Positions 17,731-27,097 of a DNA stretch of 64,000 bases are shown here, in pieces. The position numbers were made by a program, and so were the translations under genes. The notes beneath the pieces were generated by a model. It searched no databases and was not told the DNA's origin. It was given only the letters and a program-made list of their open reading frames with translations. The DNA is from Deltaproteobacteria bacterium. GTDB lineage: Bacteria > Desulfobacterota > Syntrophia > Syntrophales > JACQWR01. Numbering within the stretch: position 1 is the first letter of the stretch; every line of letters begins with the position of its first letter. Location of the stretch: the NCBI GenBank assembly GCA_026388415.1, contig JAPLJV010000013.1, positions 1 through 64,000 of the forward strand, in the 5' to 3' direction.

Positions 17731-20700
17731 TTACCGGATATCCTTGTGGTAGCTTTGCAGAGACTTGGCTCGGCCATGTCCCTGCCGGAAAGCCGTAATG
17801 CCCTTCACTGCGGCTACGGCGGCGGCGATGGTGGTAATATACGGGATTTTGTATTTTATGGCCGCCTTCCGGATGTATGAATCGTCGTGCTGGCCCAGCC
17901 TGCCGCTCGGGGTATTGATGACGAGCTGGATGTCGCCGTTCTTGATGCCGTCAACTATATTGGGGCGCGCCTCGTGCAGCTTGAGAATCACCTCCGCCGG
18001 AACGCTGTTGTCGGCCAGGAACTTCTGCGTCCCCGTAGTGGCCTTGATGACGAATCCCAGCTTGGAGAAGGCCCTGGCCACCTCCAAAGCGCCGCCCTTG
18101 TCGTTGTCATTCACCGTGATCAGCACCGTTCCCGTCGCCGGTAAAACCTGCTGGGCGGCTTCTTCTGCCTTGTAGAAGGCGAGCCCGAAGGAGTCGGCCA
18201 GTCCCAGCACTTCACCCGTGGAGCGCATCTCCGGACCCAGCACGGGATCCACCTCCTGGAACATGTTAAAGGGAAAGACGGATTCCTTGACGCCGAAATG
18301 CGGGAAAGAGCGGTGCCGGACCTGCAAATCGGCCAGTTTCTTTCCCAGGATAATCTGGGTGGCGATGCGGGCCATGGAGATATTGCAGACCTTGGAAACC
18401 AGAGGCACCGTCCGGGAGGCCCGGGGGTTGGCTTCGAGGATGTAAACCACGTCGCCCGCAATTGCATACTGGATATTCATAAGTCCGACCACGCCGAATT
18501 CCACGGCGATCCGCCGGGTGTAATCGTTGATCGTGTCCATGTGCCGGGCGGGGATGCTGATCGGCGGAATGACGCAGGCCGAATCGCCGGAATGGATACC
18601 GGCCAGTTCGATATGCTCCATGATGGCGGGAACGAAGGCATCCGTGCCGTCGGAGATGGCGTCGGCCTCGCACTCGATGGCATTTTGCAGAAACTTGTCA
18701 ATCAGAATCGGCCGCTCCGGCGTTACGCCGACGGCCGCCTTTACGTAACGTTTGAGCATTTCTCCGTCATATACCACTTCCATCCCGCGGCCGCCCAGGA
18801 CGTAGGAGGGGCGAACCATCAAAGGATAGCCGATTCGTCCGGCAATGGCGATGGCCTCGTCCAGGTTGCTCGCCATGCCTGAGGCCGGCATGGGAATACC
18901 CAGTTTTTCCATCATCTTCTTGAAGCGGTCACGGTCCTCGGCCATGTCAATCGTCTCCGGCGAGGTGCCGATGATGCGGACGCCGGCCTGAGCGAGCTGC
19001 AGGGCGATGTTCAGGGGCGTCTGACCGCCGAACTGGACGATGACGCCCAGGGGCTTTTCCTTTTCGTAGATGGCCAGGACATCTTCCACCGTCAGGGGTT
19101 CGAAATAGAGCTTGTCCGACGTATCGTAATCTGTGGAGACCGTTTCCGGATTGCAGTTGACCATGATGGATTCATAGCCCTCGTCCCTGAGGGTGAAGGC
19201 CGCATGGACGCAGCAGTAGTCAAATTCAATGCCCTGCCCGATCCGGTTGGGACCGCCCCCCAGAACCATGACCTTCTTCTTGTTCTTGCTGGCGCTCACC
19301 TTATCGGGGGCGTTATAGGTTGAATAGTAGTAGGCCGCATTGGCGACGCCGCTGACGGGAACGGCATCCCAGCACTCCACCACCCCCAGGGTCGTGCGCT
19401 GCCGGCGGATCTCAGCTTCCGGAAGGCCAAGAATCTGGGCGAGGTAGCGGTCGGAAAAACCATCCTGCTTGGCCTGCCGCAAGAGGTCATCCGGCAGGGA
19501 CTTGCCCTTATATTTCAGGATTTCTTCCTCCCGTTCCACCAGTTCCTTCATCTGGCCGATGAACCAGGCCTTGATGTGGGTCCGGCGCTGCAGTTCTGCA
19601 ACGTCCGCCCCCTTGCGGATAGCCTCGTACATGATGAACTGGCGTTCGCTGGACGGTTCCGCCAGGAGCTCCATCAGGTCTTCCAAAGATTTAGTGTGGA
19701 AGTCCTTTACGAAACCGAGACCGGCCCGGCCCTTTTCGAGGGAGCGGATGGCCTTCTGGAAGGCCTCCTTGTAGGTCTTGCCGATGCTCATGACTTCACC
19801 GACGGCGCGCATCTGGGTTCCCAGCTTGTCAATTGATCCGGGAAATTTCTCGAAATCCCAGCGTGAGAACTTCACCACCACATAGTCGCCCCAGGGGATA
19901 TATTTGTCCAGGGTGCCTTCCCGCCAGTAGGGGATCTCATCGAGGGTCATCCCCCCGGCCAGCAAAGATGAGACGAGGGCAATGGGAAAGCCCGTGGCCT
20001 TCGAGGCTAGCGCTGAGGAACGGGAAGTGCGGGGATTGATCTCGATAATGACCACCCGGCCCGTGGCGGGATCGTGGGCAAACTGGATATTCGTGCCGCC
20101 GATGACGCCGATGGCCTCGACGATGTCGTAGGAGTACTTCTGAAGCCGGGCCTGAAGCTCCGGGCTAATGGTGAGCATGGGGGCGGTGCAGTAGGAATCG
20201 CCCGTATGGACGCCCATGGCGTCCACATTTTCGATGAAGCAGACAGTGATCAGTTTGTTCTTGGCGTCCCGGACGACTTCCAGCTCCAGTTCCTCCCAGC
20301 CCAGCACGGATTCCTCGATAAGAATCTGCCCTACCAGACTCGCGGAAATGCCCCGGCTGGCCACGGTCCGCAACTCTTCGATGTTGTATACGAGGCCGCC
20401 GCCCGTGCCGCCCATGGTGTAGGCCGGGCGGATCACCACGGGATATCCGAGGGTGGCGGCGATCTTCTCCGCTTCCTCAACGCTGTAGGCCGGCTCGCTG
20501 TTGGGCATGTCGATGCCGAGGCGATTCATCGTCGCTTTCAAGGCGATCCGGTCTTCGCCCCGTTCGATGGCATCCACCTGGACGCCGATCACCCGGACGC
20601 CGTATTTTTCCAGGACGCCGGTCTTGTGCAGCTCGGAGGTCAGGTTGAGACCCGTCTGGCCGCCCAGGTTCGGCAGAATGGCATCGGGGCGTTCGTTTTC

Positions 20701-20934
20701 GATGATTTCCGTCAGCGATTGCAGGTTAAGCGGTTCGATGTAAGTGACATCGGCCATGCCGGGATCGGTCATGATGGTAGCCGGGTTGGAGTTGACGAGG
20801 ATAATTTGATAACCGAGCTGGCGCAGGGCCTTGCAGGCCTGGGTCCCGGAGTAATCAAACTCGCAGGCCTGGCCGATGACGATAGGACCGGAACCGATGA
20901 TCAGAACTTTGCTGATGTCACTTCTTTTTGGCAT
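17731..20934 (-). CDS. carB: Carbamoyl-phosphate synthase large subunit
   Basis: The full-length, 1067-residue large subunit makes carbamoyl phosphate for arginine and pyrimidine synthesis. It shows the duplicated architecture: GSGPIVIGQACEFDYSGTQA opens the first half and GGGPNRIGQGIEFDYCCVHA the second, each followed by its ATP-grasp domain with NPRTSRSS and NPRASRT motifs. A C-terminal MGS-like allosteric domain follows, with INTPSGR. carA is not adjacent. The upstream gap to the transposase relic shows no clear regulatory element. Confidence 0.98.
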   Translation of the reverse strand: MPKRSDISKVLIIGSGPIVIGQACEFDYSGTQACKALRQLGYQIILVNSNPATIMTDPGMADVTYIEPLNLQSLTEIIENERPDAILPNLGGQTGLNLTSELHKTGVLEKYGVRVIGVQVDAIERGEDRIALKATMNRLGIDMPNSEPAYSVEEAEKIAATLGYPVVIRPAYTMGGTGGGLVYNIEELRTVASRGISASLVGQILIEESVLGWEELELEVVRDAKNKLITVCFIENVDAMGVHTGDSYCTAPMLTISPELQARLQKYSYDIVEAIGVIGGTNIQFAHDPATGRVVIIEINPRTSRSSALASKATGFPIALVSSLLAGGMTLDEIPYWREGTLDKYIPWGDYVVVKFSRWDFEKFPGSIDKLGTQMRAVGEVMSIGKTYKEAFQKAIRSLEKGRAGLGFVKDFHTKSLEDLMELLAEPSSERQFIMYEAIRKGADVAELQRRTHIKAWFIGQMKELVEREEEILKYKGKSLPDDLLRQAKQDGFSDRYLAQILGLPEAEIRRQRTTLGVVECWDAVPVSGVANAAYYYSTYNAPDKVSASKNKKKVMVLGGGPNRIGQGIEFDYCCVHAAFTLRDEGYESIMVNCNPETVSTDYDTSDKLYFEPLTVEDVLAIYEKEKPLGVIVQFGGQTPLNIALQLAQAGVRIIGTSPETIDMAEDRDRFKKMMEKLGIPMPASGMASNLDEAIAIAGRIGYPLMVRPSYVLGGRGMEVVYDGEMLKRYVKAAVGVTPERPILIDKFLQNAIECEADAISDGTDAFVPAIMEHIELAGIHSGDSACVIPPISIPARHMDTINDYTRRIAVEFGVVGLMNIQYAIAGDVVYILEANPRASRTVPLVSKVCNISMARIATQIILGKKLADLQVRHRSFPHFGVKESVFPFNMFQEVDPVLGPEMRSTGEVLGLADSFGLAFYKAEEAAQQVLPATGTVLITVNDNDKGGALEVARAFSKLGFVIKATTGTQKFLADNSVPAEVILKLHEARPNIVDGIKNGDIQLVINTPSGRLGQHDDSYIRKAAIKYKIPYITTIAAAVAAVKGITAFRQGHGRAKSLQSYHKDIR

Positions 20935-21029
20935 GGGACTCTCCTTGGCTGGCGGTATATTTTATCGGGGTTCGGTAGGAACTCGGTTTCTTTTTGCGCC
21001 CGGAGTATAAGAAAAGCGGCTGGGTGTGT

Positions 21030-21225
21030 CAATCAATTTCTACGGACTTCGTAGATATCGCCACCGGATGGACAGAACAACGTGCCGTCCGGGGGAAGGG
21101 CGAAACAGAAGTCCTGGAACAAATCAAAAACATCGAAAAAACCCTCCCTTTCCCCATCCTCGGTTTCGATTCTGATAACGGCGGTGAGTTCCTCAACTAC
21201 CACCTCCTAAGGCATTTTACCTTTG
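21030..21225 (+). pseudogene. Transposase remnant (rve/DDE integrase core fragment)
   Basis: About 60 codons read TDFVDIATGWTEQRAV ... LPFPILGFDSDNGGEFLNYH. This matches the middle of rve-type transposases, and DSDNGGEF contains the second catalytic Asp. The frame has no start and loses similarity at both ends, so this is a short relic of an insertion sequence. Inverted repeats of the element are not recognisable. Confidence 0.75.
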
Positions 21226-21285
21226 CTGTGGGCAAGGTTGATCTTGCGAGTCTTGGTAAGGCCAATTCAGGACAGTTCGGACAGA

Positions 21286-21774
21286 TTATAAAAACTTTTC
21301 TTCCATGTCTTTTATTATGTAGCCTTGTATACCCTTGGCCACTTTGTCCACATCCTCTTGAGTCACGTATAAATCTTCCGGTTTGGGGTCAAGTGGCGTA
21401 AGTATTTTAGCCTCCACTTTTAGGCTAATTTTATAGGGTTTTTCTTCTGAAATGTTTGCAATAATACGAAATGCACCTGGTGTTCCACTTGAGAATTTAC
21501 CAAAGGCAACTATAAACGGGGTAGGTATAAAATAACCGCCTCGCTTATCTCTCGTTCCCTTCCACTTCGTTATAATGCCCATGTTATTATCAAATTCTAT
21601 TGGTGCCCATTCAGAAGTCAATATCTCTTTTAATTTTGTTGTCACCTCTTCCTTTGACAATTTCTCATTTTTAACAATAATGTATTCTTGGTACTTATCC
21701 TGATAATTTGTATATTGCGTATAGGCACAACCCGAAAGTAAAAAAACCATTAAGAAAAACAGTTTCAGTTTCAT
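21286..21774 (-). CDS. Predicted lipoprotein
   Basis: A 162-residue protein with a lipoprotein signal: a hydrophobic stretch ending LLSGC, so Cys16 should be lipidated. The mature part is charged and includes KEILTSEWAPIEFDNNMGII. No family recognised. The stop lies close to the transposase relic. It is expected at the inner face of the outer membrane. Confidence 0.7.
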   Translation of the reverse strand: MKLKLFFLMVFLLSGCAYTQYTNYQDKYQEYIIVKNEKLSKEEVTTKLKEILTSEWAPIEFDNNMGIITKWKGTRDKRGGYFIPTPFIVAFGKFSSGTPGAFRIIANISEEKPYKISLKVEAKILTPLDPKPEDLYVTQEDVDKVAKGIQGYIIKDMEEKFL

Positions 21775-22273
21775 TTAAGTTCCCCCCCAAGTTGGCTGGG
21801 TGTAGATCGGATAACGCACCAACGGCTCTCCCCTGTTCGGGGTATGCGAGCACATGGCGTCCAGTCAATTCCAGCACGGAAAATTCCTTGATTCTCTCGA
21901 AAAAAAAGCCCCCTTCATTTTATGAGCGGAAAGAAGGGAGCTTTTACAATACAAGCATGTTTGCCACTTTTTCTGCTCTTTTGGTTTGACTCTATCTTCC
22001 AAAACGTTTAGTCCTCGATCCTGAATCGAAATCATGCATTTTCGTCGAGCTTAGAAATTTGTTGCTTTCAGAAGAAGTGTATCTCCCGCTCTCCAGAAAA
22101 ATCACCCTCCTAAAACTGCTCATTATAACCAGTTAAACTTGAAAACTCAGCAAAGTCCAATGGATTGTTTATTATCACCGGTTCACAGACCAGAGCACAC
22201 ATTCCCTCACTGGCCAGAAATTCCTGCCAGCTCTTGCCGATCCCCCAAGACCGCATAGGGGAATATAACCTTT

Positions 22274-22435
22274 TCACCTGCCTTCTTTTACCTGGAAGAT
22301 AACCTTTACAACTTCAATATCCCAAGGCACCGTCCTTGTGAAGAACCATTGACGTATCACATAGGCAAAATTGATGAGAGATTCGGACTGAGTGTCAAAG
22401 AGGTTTCGGATAGAATTTGAGGTTTTGAAGTCCAT
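22274..22435 (-). CDS. Small ORF, possibly the 5' part of a decayed gene
   Basis: A 53-residue frame (MDFKTSNSIRNLFDTQSESL...) has GGGGAG five bases before its ATG. After its stop another frame continues in a protein-like way (RSWGIGKSWQEFLASEG...), suggesting one longer gene broken by a frameshift. No family recognised. The remaining sequence from 21.78 to 22.27 kb shows nothing else I can support. Confidence 0.3.
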   Translation of the reverse strand: MDFKTSNSIRNLFDTQSESLINFAYVIRQWFFTRTVPWDIEVVKVIFQVKEGR

Positions 22436-22485
22436 AGCTCTCCCCTGATAACGTCTTTACAAGATATATCAGCTAGTTGTACGCA

Positions 22486-22797
22486 TCACGATTTAATCAT
22501 CACCAGCATCATCTTGAATCTCTTCAAAGCCTTCAATGCATGCGGTTTTCCACCAGGCATAATGATTATTTCCCCTTCCTTTAAATGATGGGGTTCTCCG
22601 GAAATAATAATCTCCGCCTCACCATCCACTATTTGAACCAGAGCATCAAAGGGAGCCGTATGTTCACTTAACCCCTGATCCTTATCAAAAGCAAAGATGG
22701 TCACTGTCCCGGTTGATTTCTTGATAATCTCTTTGCTGACAACAGAGCCATCCTGATAAGCTACCATATCCTTCATATTCAATACTTGCTGAGTCAT
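22486..22797 (-). CDS. Cupin-domain protein
   Basis: A 103-residue single-domain cupin. The metal-site pattern is present: SEHTAPFDALVQIVDGEAEI (motif 1) and EGEIIIMPGGKPHALKAL (motif 2), although motif 1 keeps only part of the usual His set. The ATG was chosen over an upstream TTG because GGAGG lies five bases before it. Function is not readable beyond a small metal-binding fold. Confidence 0.85.
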   Translation of the reverse strand: MTQQVLNMKDMVAYQDGSVVSKEIIKKSTGTVTIFAFDKDQGLSEHTAPFDALVQIVDGEAEIIISGEPHHLKEGEIIIMPGGKPHALKALKRFKMMLVMIKS

Positions 22798-22893
22798 GCC
22801 GTCCTCCTTTATGCCCAAAGCATTTTTCAATAATGCCGTGGTTGTTTAATAAATCTCAATATTTTAAACGCCCGCTTTTTCTCCCATAGAAAA

Positions 22894-23460
22894 CTATTGA
22901 ACCTGCTTTTTGCTTTGTTCCTCAACTAATTGACCCAAGAGTTTTAGCTGCTCCTGTTGGATTGCAATCAGTTCATCCCATTGATGTTCCCTGAGCAAAT
23001 CAACTTTCTCGTGGAGCCCTATTATTTCAAGCTCCGCCTTTAAATTGACTTCGTAATCGTGTTCAGCACGTAACCGATCCTTATAGGCCTGCCGATTTTG
23101 AGACATCATAATAATTGGAGCTTGAAGGGCAGCCAGCATAGATAGGACAAGATTTAGCAGAATATATGGGTATGGATCAAATGAGCTGTTAAGCTTGATT
23201 AGGATAAATGAATTTAGGATAATCCATATAACCATTATGCCCAAAAATATTGAGATAAAGATCCAAGACCCCCCAAAAGAAGCGACCTTGTCTGCCATTT
23301 TTTGACCGAGAGTCAGTTGTTCTGAAAGGTCTTGAACGACATTTGTCGAAATTGGTGTTCTTTCGGTTATATGGTGAGCAACATGTTTTTCTAATTCTGT
23401 AAGTTGTTCATATTTCGAGCGAAAGAGTTCTTCTGCTTTGTCACGTGTTTTCTGATTCAT
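22894..23460 (-). CDS. DUF1003 membrane protein
   Basis: A 188-residue protein with two membrane helices (WIFISIFLGIMVIWIILNSF and a second in LLNLVLSMLAALQAPIIMM) followed by QNRQAYKDRLRAEHDYEVNL, which is the DUF1003 signature. The N-terminal 60 residues and the C-terminal helix are cytoplasmic and charged. The biochemical role of the family is unknown. Confidence 0.85.
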   Translation of the reverse strand: MNQKTRDKAEELFRSKYEQLTELEKHVAHHITERTPISTNVVQDLSEQLTLGQKMADKVASFGGSWIFISIFLGIMVIWIILNSFILIKLNSSFDPYPYILLNLVLSMLAALQAPIIMMSQNRQAYKDRLRAEHDYEVNLKAELEIIGLHEKVDLLREHQWDELIAIQQEQLKLLGQLVEEQSKKQVQ

Positions 23461-23511
23461 CTATGGTTATCCCCATTCTCAATGTAAATCTTCGTCAGTT
23501 TCCTGCTCCCA

Positions 23512-24204
23512 TTATTTTTGCTTCTTGGGGTATCCGACCGATTGCGATAGAATGATTTTCTGATCCGTTCGCAATCCCATGACCTTTGCCAGGGCTGGCC
23601 TGTCTATCATGGCGCGTACAACCGTTGCCAATCCTTCGGAGGCACAATAAAGATAAACATTTTGGCTTATGAATCCGGTGGCAGCTCCCGCATACATGGT
23701 CTTGACCTCATCTGACGATGAAGTCATCCGGGAATAATCAGCCACATAAATAAGATTCACAGCGGCTTCCTTTACAAATGCCTGAGTACCGGTCAATCCT
23801 CTGATATCTTGTGCCAGTATTGGTTTCAAAAGGCTGGATTTTGCATCATAGAAGTAAAGACCGGCAGCAGTAGCAACATAGATGTCCATTTCTTGCCGGT
23901 TGCTTGCAGTAGGCGCAGTCCGTTTACCAGACTCCGGGCGATTGATTCCAGACGCGGCCCAGAGCATGTTGGAAAGAATTTTCAACGGTAATGGCTCTGA
24001 ACTGAATTCTCGTGAAGAGCTTCGCTTTGCTAAAAGCTGCATCAAAGGATTGCCGGCAATCTGGGGCATTAAAAGTTGGATTGGTTTTTGTTCTTCTGCC
24101 GAAGCTGTATTCTTGGTCATCGGCAAGATGGCAATTAGAGAAACCACAATAAAACCGATGGCTGTCATTAGTAAAAGGTTTTTCCTGATCGCTTTCGTAT
24201 TCAT
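23512..24204 (-). CDS. Exported SagB/ThcOx-type nitroreductase-family protein
   Basis: A 230-residue protein with an N-terminal membrane or signal segment (about residues 10-30). The nitroreductase-like fold is indicated by RSSSREFSSEPLPLKILSNMLWAASGINRP, GKRTAPTASNRQEM, and the later GAATGFISQNVYLYC. These match the SagB-type branch of FMN oxidoreductases. Substrate unknown. The gene neighbours the flavin reductase-like gene, with only 30 bases between them, and both are on the same strand. Confidence 0.82.
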   Translation of the reverse strand: MNTKAIRKNLLLMTAIGFIVVSLIAILPMTKNTASAEEQKPIQLLMPQIAGNPLMQLLAKRSSSREFSSEPLPLKILSNMLWAASGINRPESGKRTAPTASNRQEMDIYVATAAGLYFYDAKSSLLKPILAQDIRGLTGTQAFVKEAAVNLIYVADYSRMTSSSDEVKTMYAGAATGFISQNVYLYCASEGLATVVRAMIDRPALAKVMGLRTDQKIILSQSVGYPKKQK

Positions 24205-24234
24205 ATGAATAACCTCCTGTTGTTATTCCGATTA

Positions 24235-24759
24235 TTACACCTTGAATCTTATGCCGTATATTTTCCGTGGAAACTCACCCATAGCAAAATCTGGTTTTTC
24301 TTTATTTTGCATTGCCGCTTCATCTGCATAGGCCTCTATTACTTCCCCGATAAACAGATTCTTATCACCTGCTTCTGTCACTTGAATTAGTCGGCATTCC
24401 ATATGAGCCACACATTCGTCAACAATAACGGTTTTTACCATACGTGCGGGTTTCGCAGTTAATCCGGTTTCCTTGAATTTGTCTACCTGATAGCCGGAAT
24501 GAAAGCCACAGTAATAAACCTTTGCTTCCATGTCCTTTGTGGGAACATTAATGACAAATTCTTTTTCGCTTTCGATCAGCTTACAGGAATATGCGCTTCT
24601 TCCAATGGCACAGGCGATAAGAGGCGGTTCTTTTGATACGGGCATGCAAAAACTGACCGCGATTATATTGGCTTTCACTTGCATCTGTCCGCATGTGATT
24701 AAGTAATGCCTCATTGGCCACATGAATTCCAGATATTCAGCGTTAATTTTCATTTTCAT
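24235..24759 (-). CDS. Flavin reductase-like FMN-binding protein
   Basis: A 174-residue protein with the split-barrel flavin reductase fold: MRHYLITCGQ at the start, PPLIACAIGRSAYSCKLI in the middle, FVINVPTKDM, and a long second half with AHMECRLIQV. GAGG lies shortly before the ATG. Such proteins bind FMN and can serve redox partners; it may work with the adjacent nitroreductase-like gene. No direct substrate evidence. Confidence 0.8.
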   Translation of the reverse strand: MKMKINAEYLEFMWPMRHYLITCGQMQVKANIIAVSFCMPVSKEPPLIACAIGRSAYSCKLIESEKEFVINVPTKDMEAKVYYCGFHSGYQVDKFKETGLTAKPARMVKTVIVDECVAHMECRLIQVTEAGDKNLFIGEVIEAYADEAAMQNKEKPDFAMGEFPRKIYGIRFKV

Positions 24760-24861
24760 TCTTACCTCATGATAGGATTATCAGAGAAAAATGAACCATT
24801 GATCTCCCAGTTTTTAGAAAAACGCAGACTCCTGCGCTTTTTACAGTTTTAGATTAAAACT

Positions 24862-25149
24862 TCATTTCTCAGCGTTAATAGCACCCTTCAAGACAGGAGA
24901 GGGTTTAAACGTAACGACCCTTCTGGCATTAATCGTCATCTCCTTTCCTGTCTGTGGGTTTCTGCCTCTTCGCTTCTTTTTGGCTTTAGCTTTCCATTTC
25001 CCGAACCGAGAGATCACGACGTCGTTACCCTGACACAGTTCATCCTTGATAATAGCAAAGAAACTTTCGATGATATTGCCAGAATCTTTTTTGGGAATGC
25101 TGAGCTGCTCATTGAGCATGTTTAAAAGATCAATTTTGTTTACTGCCAT
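24862..25149 (-). CDS. HU/IHF-family DNA-binding protein
   Basis: A 95-residue histone-like protein. The arm region GRNPQTGKEMTINARRVVTF is the conserved HU/IHF DNA-contact segment, and the N-terminal helices (NKIDLLNMLNEQL) fit. KKDSGNIIESFF is typical of IHF-alpha-like members. It probably bends or compacts DNA. It sits between the PspC-domain gene and the flavin reductase-like gene without obvious operon linkage. Confidence 0.9.
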   Translation of the reverse strand: MAVNKIDLLNMLNEQLSIPKKDSGNIIESFFAIIKDELCQGNDVVISRFGKWKAKAKKKRRGRNPQTGKEMTINARRVVTFKPSPVLKGAINAEK

Positions 25150-25254
25150 GATTTTCCCCTTTGATTATAGATAATTATCGGTCCAGTTGATGAACCACAG
25201 TTATTTACATTGAGCCCTGGCCAATCTTCTTCCCATTCTATCCGGATATGGGGA

Positions 25255-25461
25255 TCAGTATTTTTCTCCAGCCGGTATAAATATCCATAGAAGAATATAC
25301 AATATAAGGCCAAAGCCAAAAAATAAAAACATGACGCTGAATAAGAATCTCCAGCACCAAGCAGGTATTGAGGTATGTACCCCCAATCCTCCGCAAACGC
25401 CGCCAATCCATTTATCCTGTTGAGATTTTGTCAGTTTGTGTAAAAAATTATTGCCCTGCAT
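25255..25461 (-). CDS. PspC-domain membrane protein
   Basis: A 68-residue PspC-type protein: the DKWIGGVCGGLG motif followed by two hydrophobic segments (FLFSVMFLFFGFGLILYILLW). PspC-family proteins act in envelope stress signalling. The ATG with GGGGG upstream was preferred over an earlier in-frame codon. No pspA or pspF is nearby. Confidence 0.85.
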   Translation of the reverse strand: MQGNNFLHKLTKSQQDKWIGGVCGGLGVHTSIPAWCWRFLFSVMFLFFGFGLILYILLWIFIPAGEKY

Positions 25462-25547
25462 ATTACAGTCCCCCTTCAAAATGTTCACATGCATTCATTA
25501 TTGTAAAAGTCAAGCACTCCCCGGACAGTCAGCTTATCGGATTACAA

Positions 25548-26969
25548 TCAACGCGATACGTAACCCTTTACTTTGAGATCAGACAGAATATCTTTAGCAA
25601 TGTTAATCGGTATGGCCGTGCTTTTACTCATTTCCTGATTTCCAATGGTGTTATTAATCCCTATGACTTTACCTTCAATATTAACAAGAGGCCCTCCCGT
25701 ATCTTTGGAATTAATAGATGCGTCTGTTTGAATCACTTCACGAGAACTCTTGTTTGTAATCATGCCAGGGGATAATGTGCTTGAGCTGCGGAGGGAAGTA
25801 CCAAGTGCCAATACCCAGTCTCCAATCCGCAATTTGTCAGTGTCTCCAAAAGGTGCGACGTAAAGGCTTTCATCCACTTTAATCTTTAAAAGGGCCAAAT
25901 TTGTATTTTTATCTTTCCCGATAAGTTTAGCATTAAATTCCTTGCCGTTTGCCATTTTAATTGTGATTGTCCAGGCTTTATCCACAATATGATTATTGGT
26001 GAAGATATAGCCATCCGTTGATATGATAAAACCCGATCCTTCTAAAATATTTTCACTTTTTGAATTTACTGTCACTCTGACATTGACGATAGCAGGCATC
26101 ATTGCCTCTTTAACGTGACGAAAATCAGGACTTGCTCCTGAGGATTTGGTTGGTTCGTCCTTTGTCACGTTTTGCTCTATACGCATGAGTGCCGATGGTT
26201 CCTGAGATGGTCTCTCTGTTAGGTTGAAATAGAATCTACCCTCCAAAGAGGAGAGTTCCCAGGGAACCTGTCCGGTCTCCTTGCGGACGCTCTGACGAAT
26301 CTTCATGAAGACATCACCGATGGTCAGACCCGGCTCCTCAATGTACTTCAGCAATGCCTTCGTGTAGGGACTGTTCCGGCCTTCACCGTCTCTGGCTATT
26401 TGATTCGCCCCGGTGGAATAAGAAATGAATGATCCGGACGGGGCGTTGCTGACAATAGCAAGCCCTCGGCCAACTGATCGGAAAGATCGTGAGAAGGGAT
26501 TATCCCGGCAGGCGTCAAGCAAAACAATGTTGAGGCCGTTGTCTGCGTTGGCCATCTCGGCCAAAACTTTTTCCGCATTGACTGCTTCAAATTGGACATC
26601 CGATTCCTTATCAATCCGGGTGCCCACAGGAATCAAATAATTAGCCCCACTACCAATTTGCATCCCATGGCCAGCGTAGTAGAAGAGCCCCACACCCTTA
26701 AGTCGCTTCAGGCTACGGCCGAATTCCAGTATGGCCTCTTCCATAGTTCTGCGGCTTGCATTCTTGAGGAGGGTTACCTGAAAGCCTAGTCTCTGGAGTG
26801 ATGTTGCCACGTCTGCTGCATCATTGACGGGATTGCGAAGGGGACCCGTTTCATAGCCGCCATTGCCGATGACCAAGGCTGTCCGGTTTTCAGAAGCAGC
26901 ATGGACAACAGGTATCGAAGATAGAATAATGAAAACGAGGGAGATGGTTAGAGCGCGGCGATGTCTCAT
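25548..26969 (-). CDS. Exported caspase-like protein fused to a degenerate trypsin-like (HtrA-type) domain
   Basis: A 473-residue protein with a signal peptide (about residues 1-25). A peptidase C14-type caspase domain fills roughly residues 28-250 and has an intact His-Cys dyad: His101 in YYAGHG and Cys154 in LLDACRDNPF. A linker of about 40 residues leads to a chymotrypsin-fold domain from about residue 288. That domain keeps the HtrA His (His327 in TNNHIVD), but the catalytic Asp is Asn357 (NTNLALLKI) and the catalytic Ser is Thr424 (KDTGGPLVN in place of GNSGGPLVN). No PDZ domain follows. I infer a caspase-like protease with a trypsin-fold domain that is inactive or repurposed for binding. 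The partner and trigger are unknown. Confidence 0.9.
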   Translation of the reverse strand: MRHRRALTISLVFIILSSIPVVHAASENRTALVIGNGGYETGPLRNPVNDAADVATSLQRLGFQVTLLKNASRRTMEEAILEFGRSLKRLKGVGLFYYAGHGMQIGSGANYLIPVGTRIDKESDVQFEAVNAEKVLAEMANADNGLNIVLLDACRDNPFSRSFRSVGRGLAIVSNAPSGSFISYSTGANQIARDGEGRNSPYTKALLKYIEEPGLTIGDVFMKIRQSVRKETGQVPWELSSLEGRFYFNLTERPSQEPSALMRIEQNVTKDEPTKSSGASPDFRHVKEAMMPAIVNVRVTVNSKSENILEGSGFIISTDGYIFTNNHIVDKAWTITIKMANGKEFNAKLIGKDKNTNLALLKIKVDESLYVAPFGDTDKLRIGDWVLALGTSLRSSSTLSPGMITNKSSREVIQTDASINSKDTGGPLVNIEGKVIGINNTIGNQEMSKSTAIPINIAKDILSDLKVKGYVSR

Positions 26970-27097
26970 GATGCCCCCAATTTTTGAATGGTATCAGATT
27001 TTTCTTTGGGATATTTTACTATTTGTCAATTCTAAACAATCCTTTGAATTAGGGATATCAAAATATGTCTTTATGTTGATTACGGAAGGAGGTCCAG

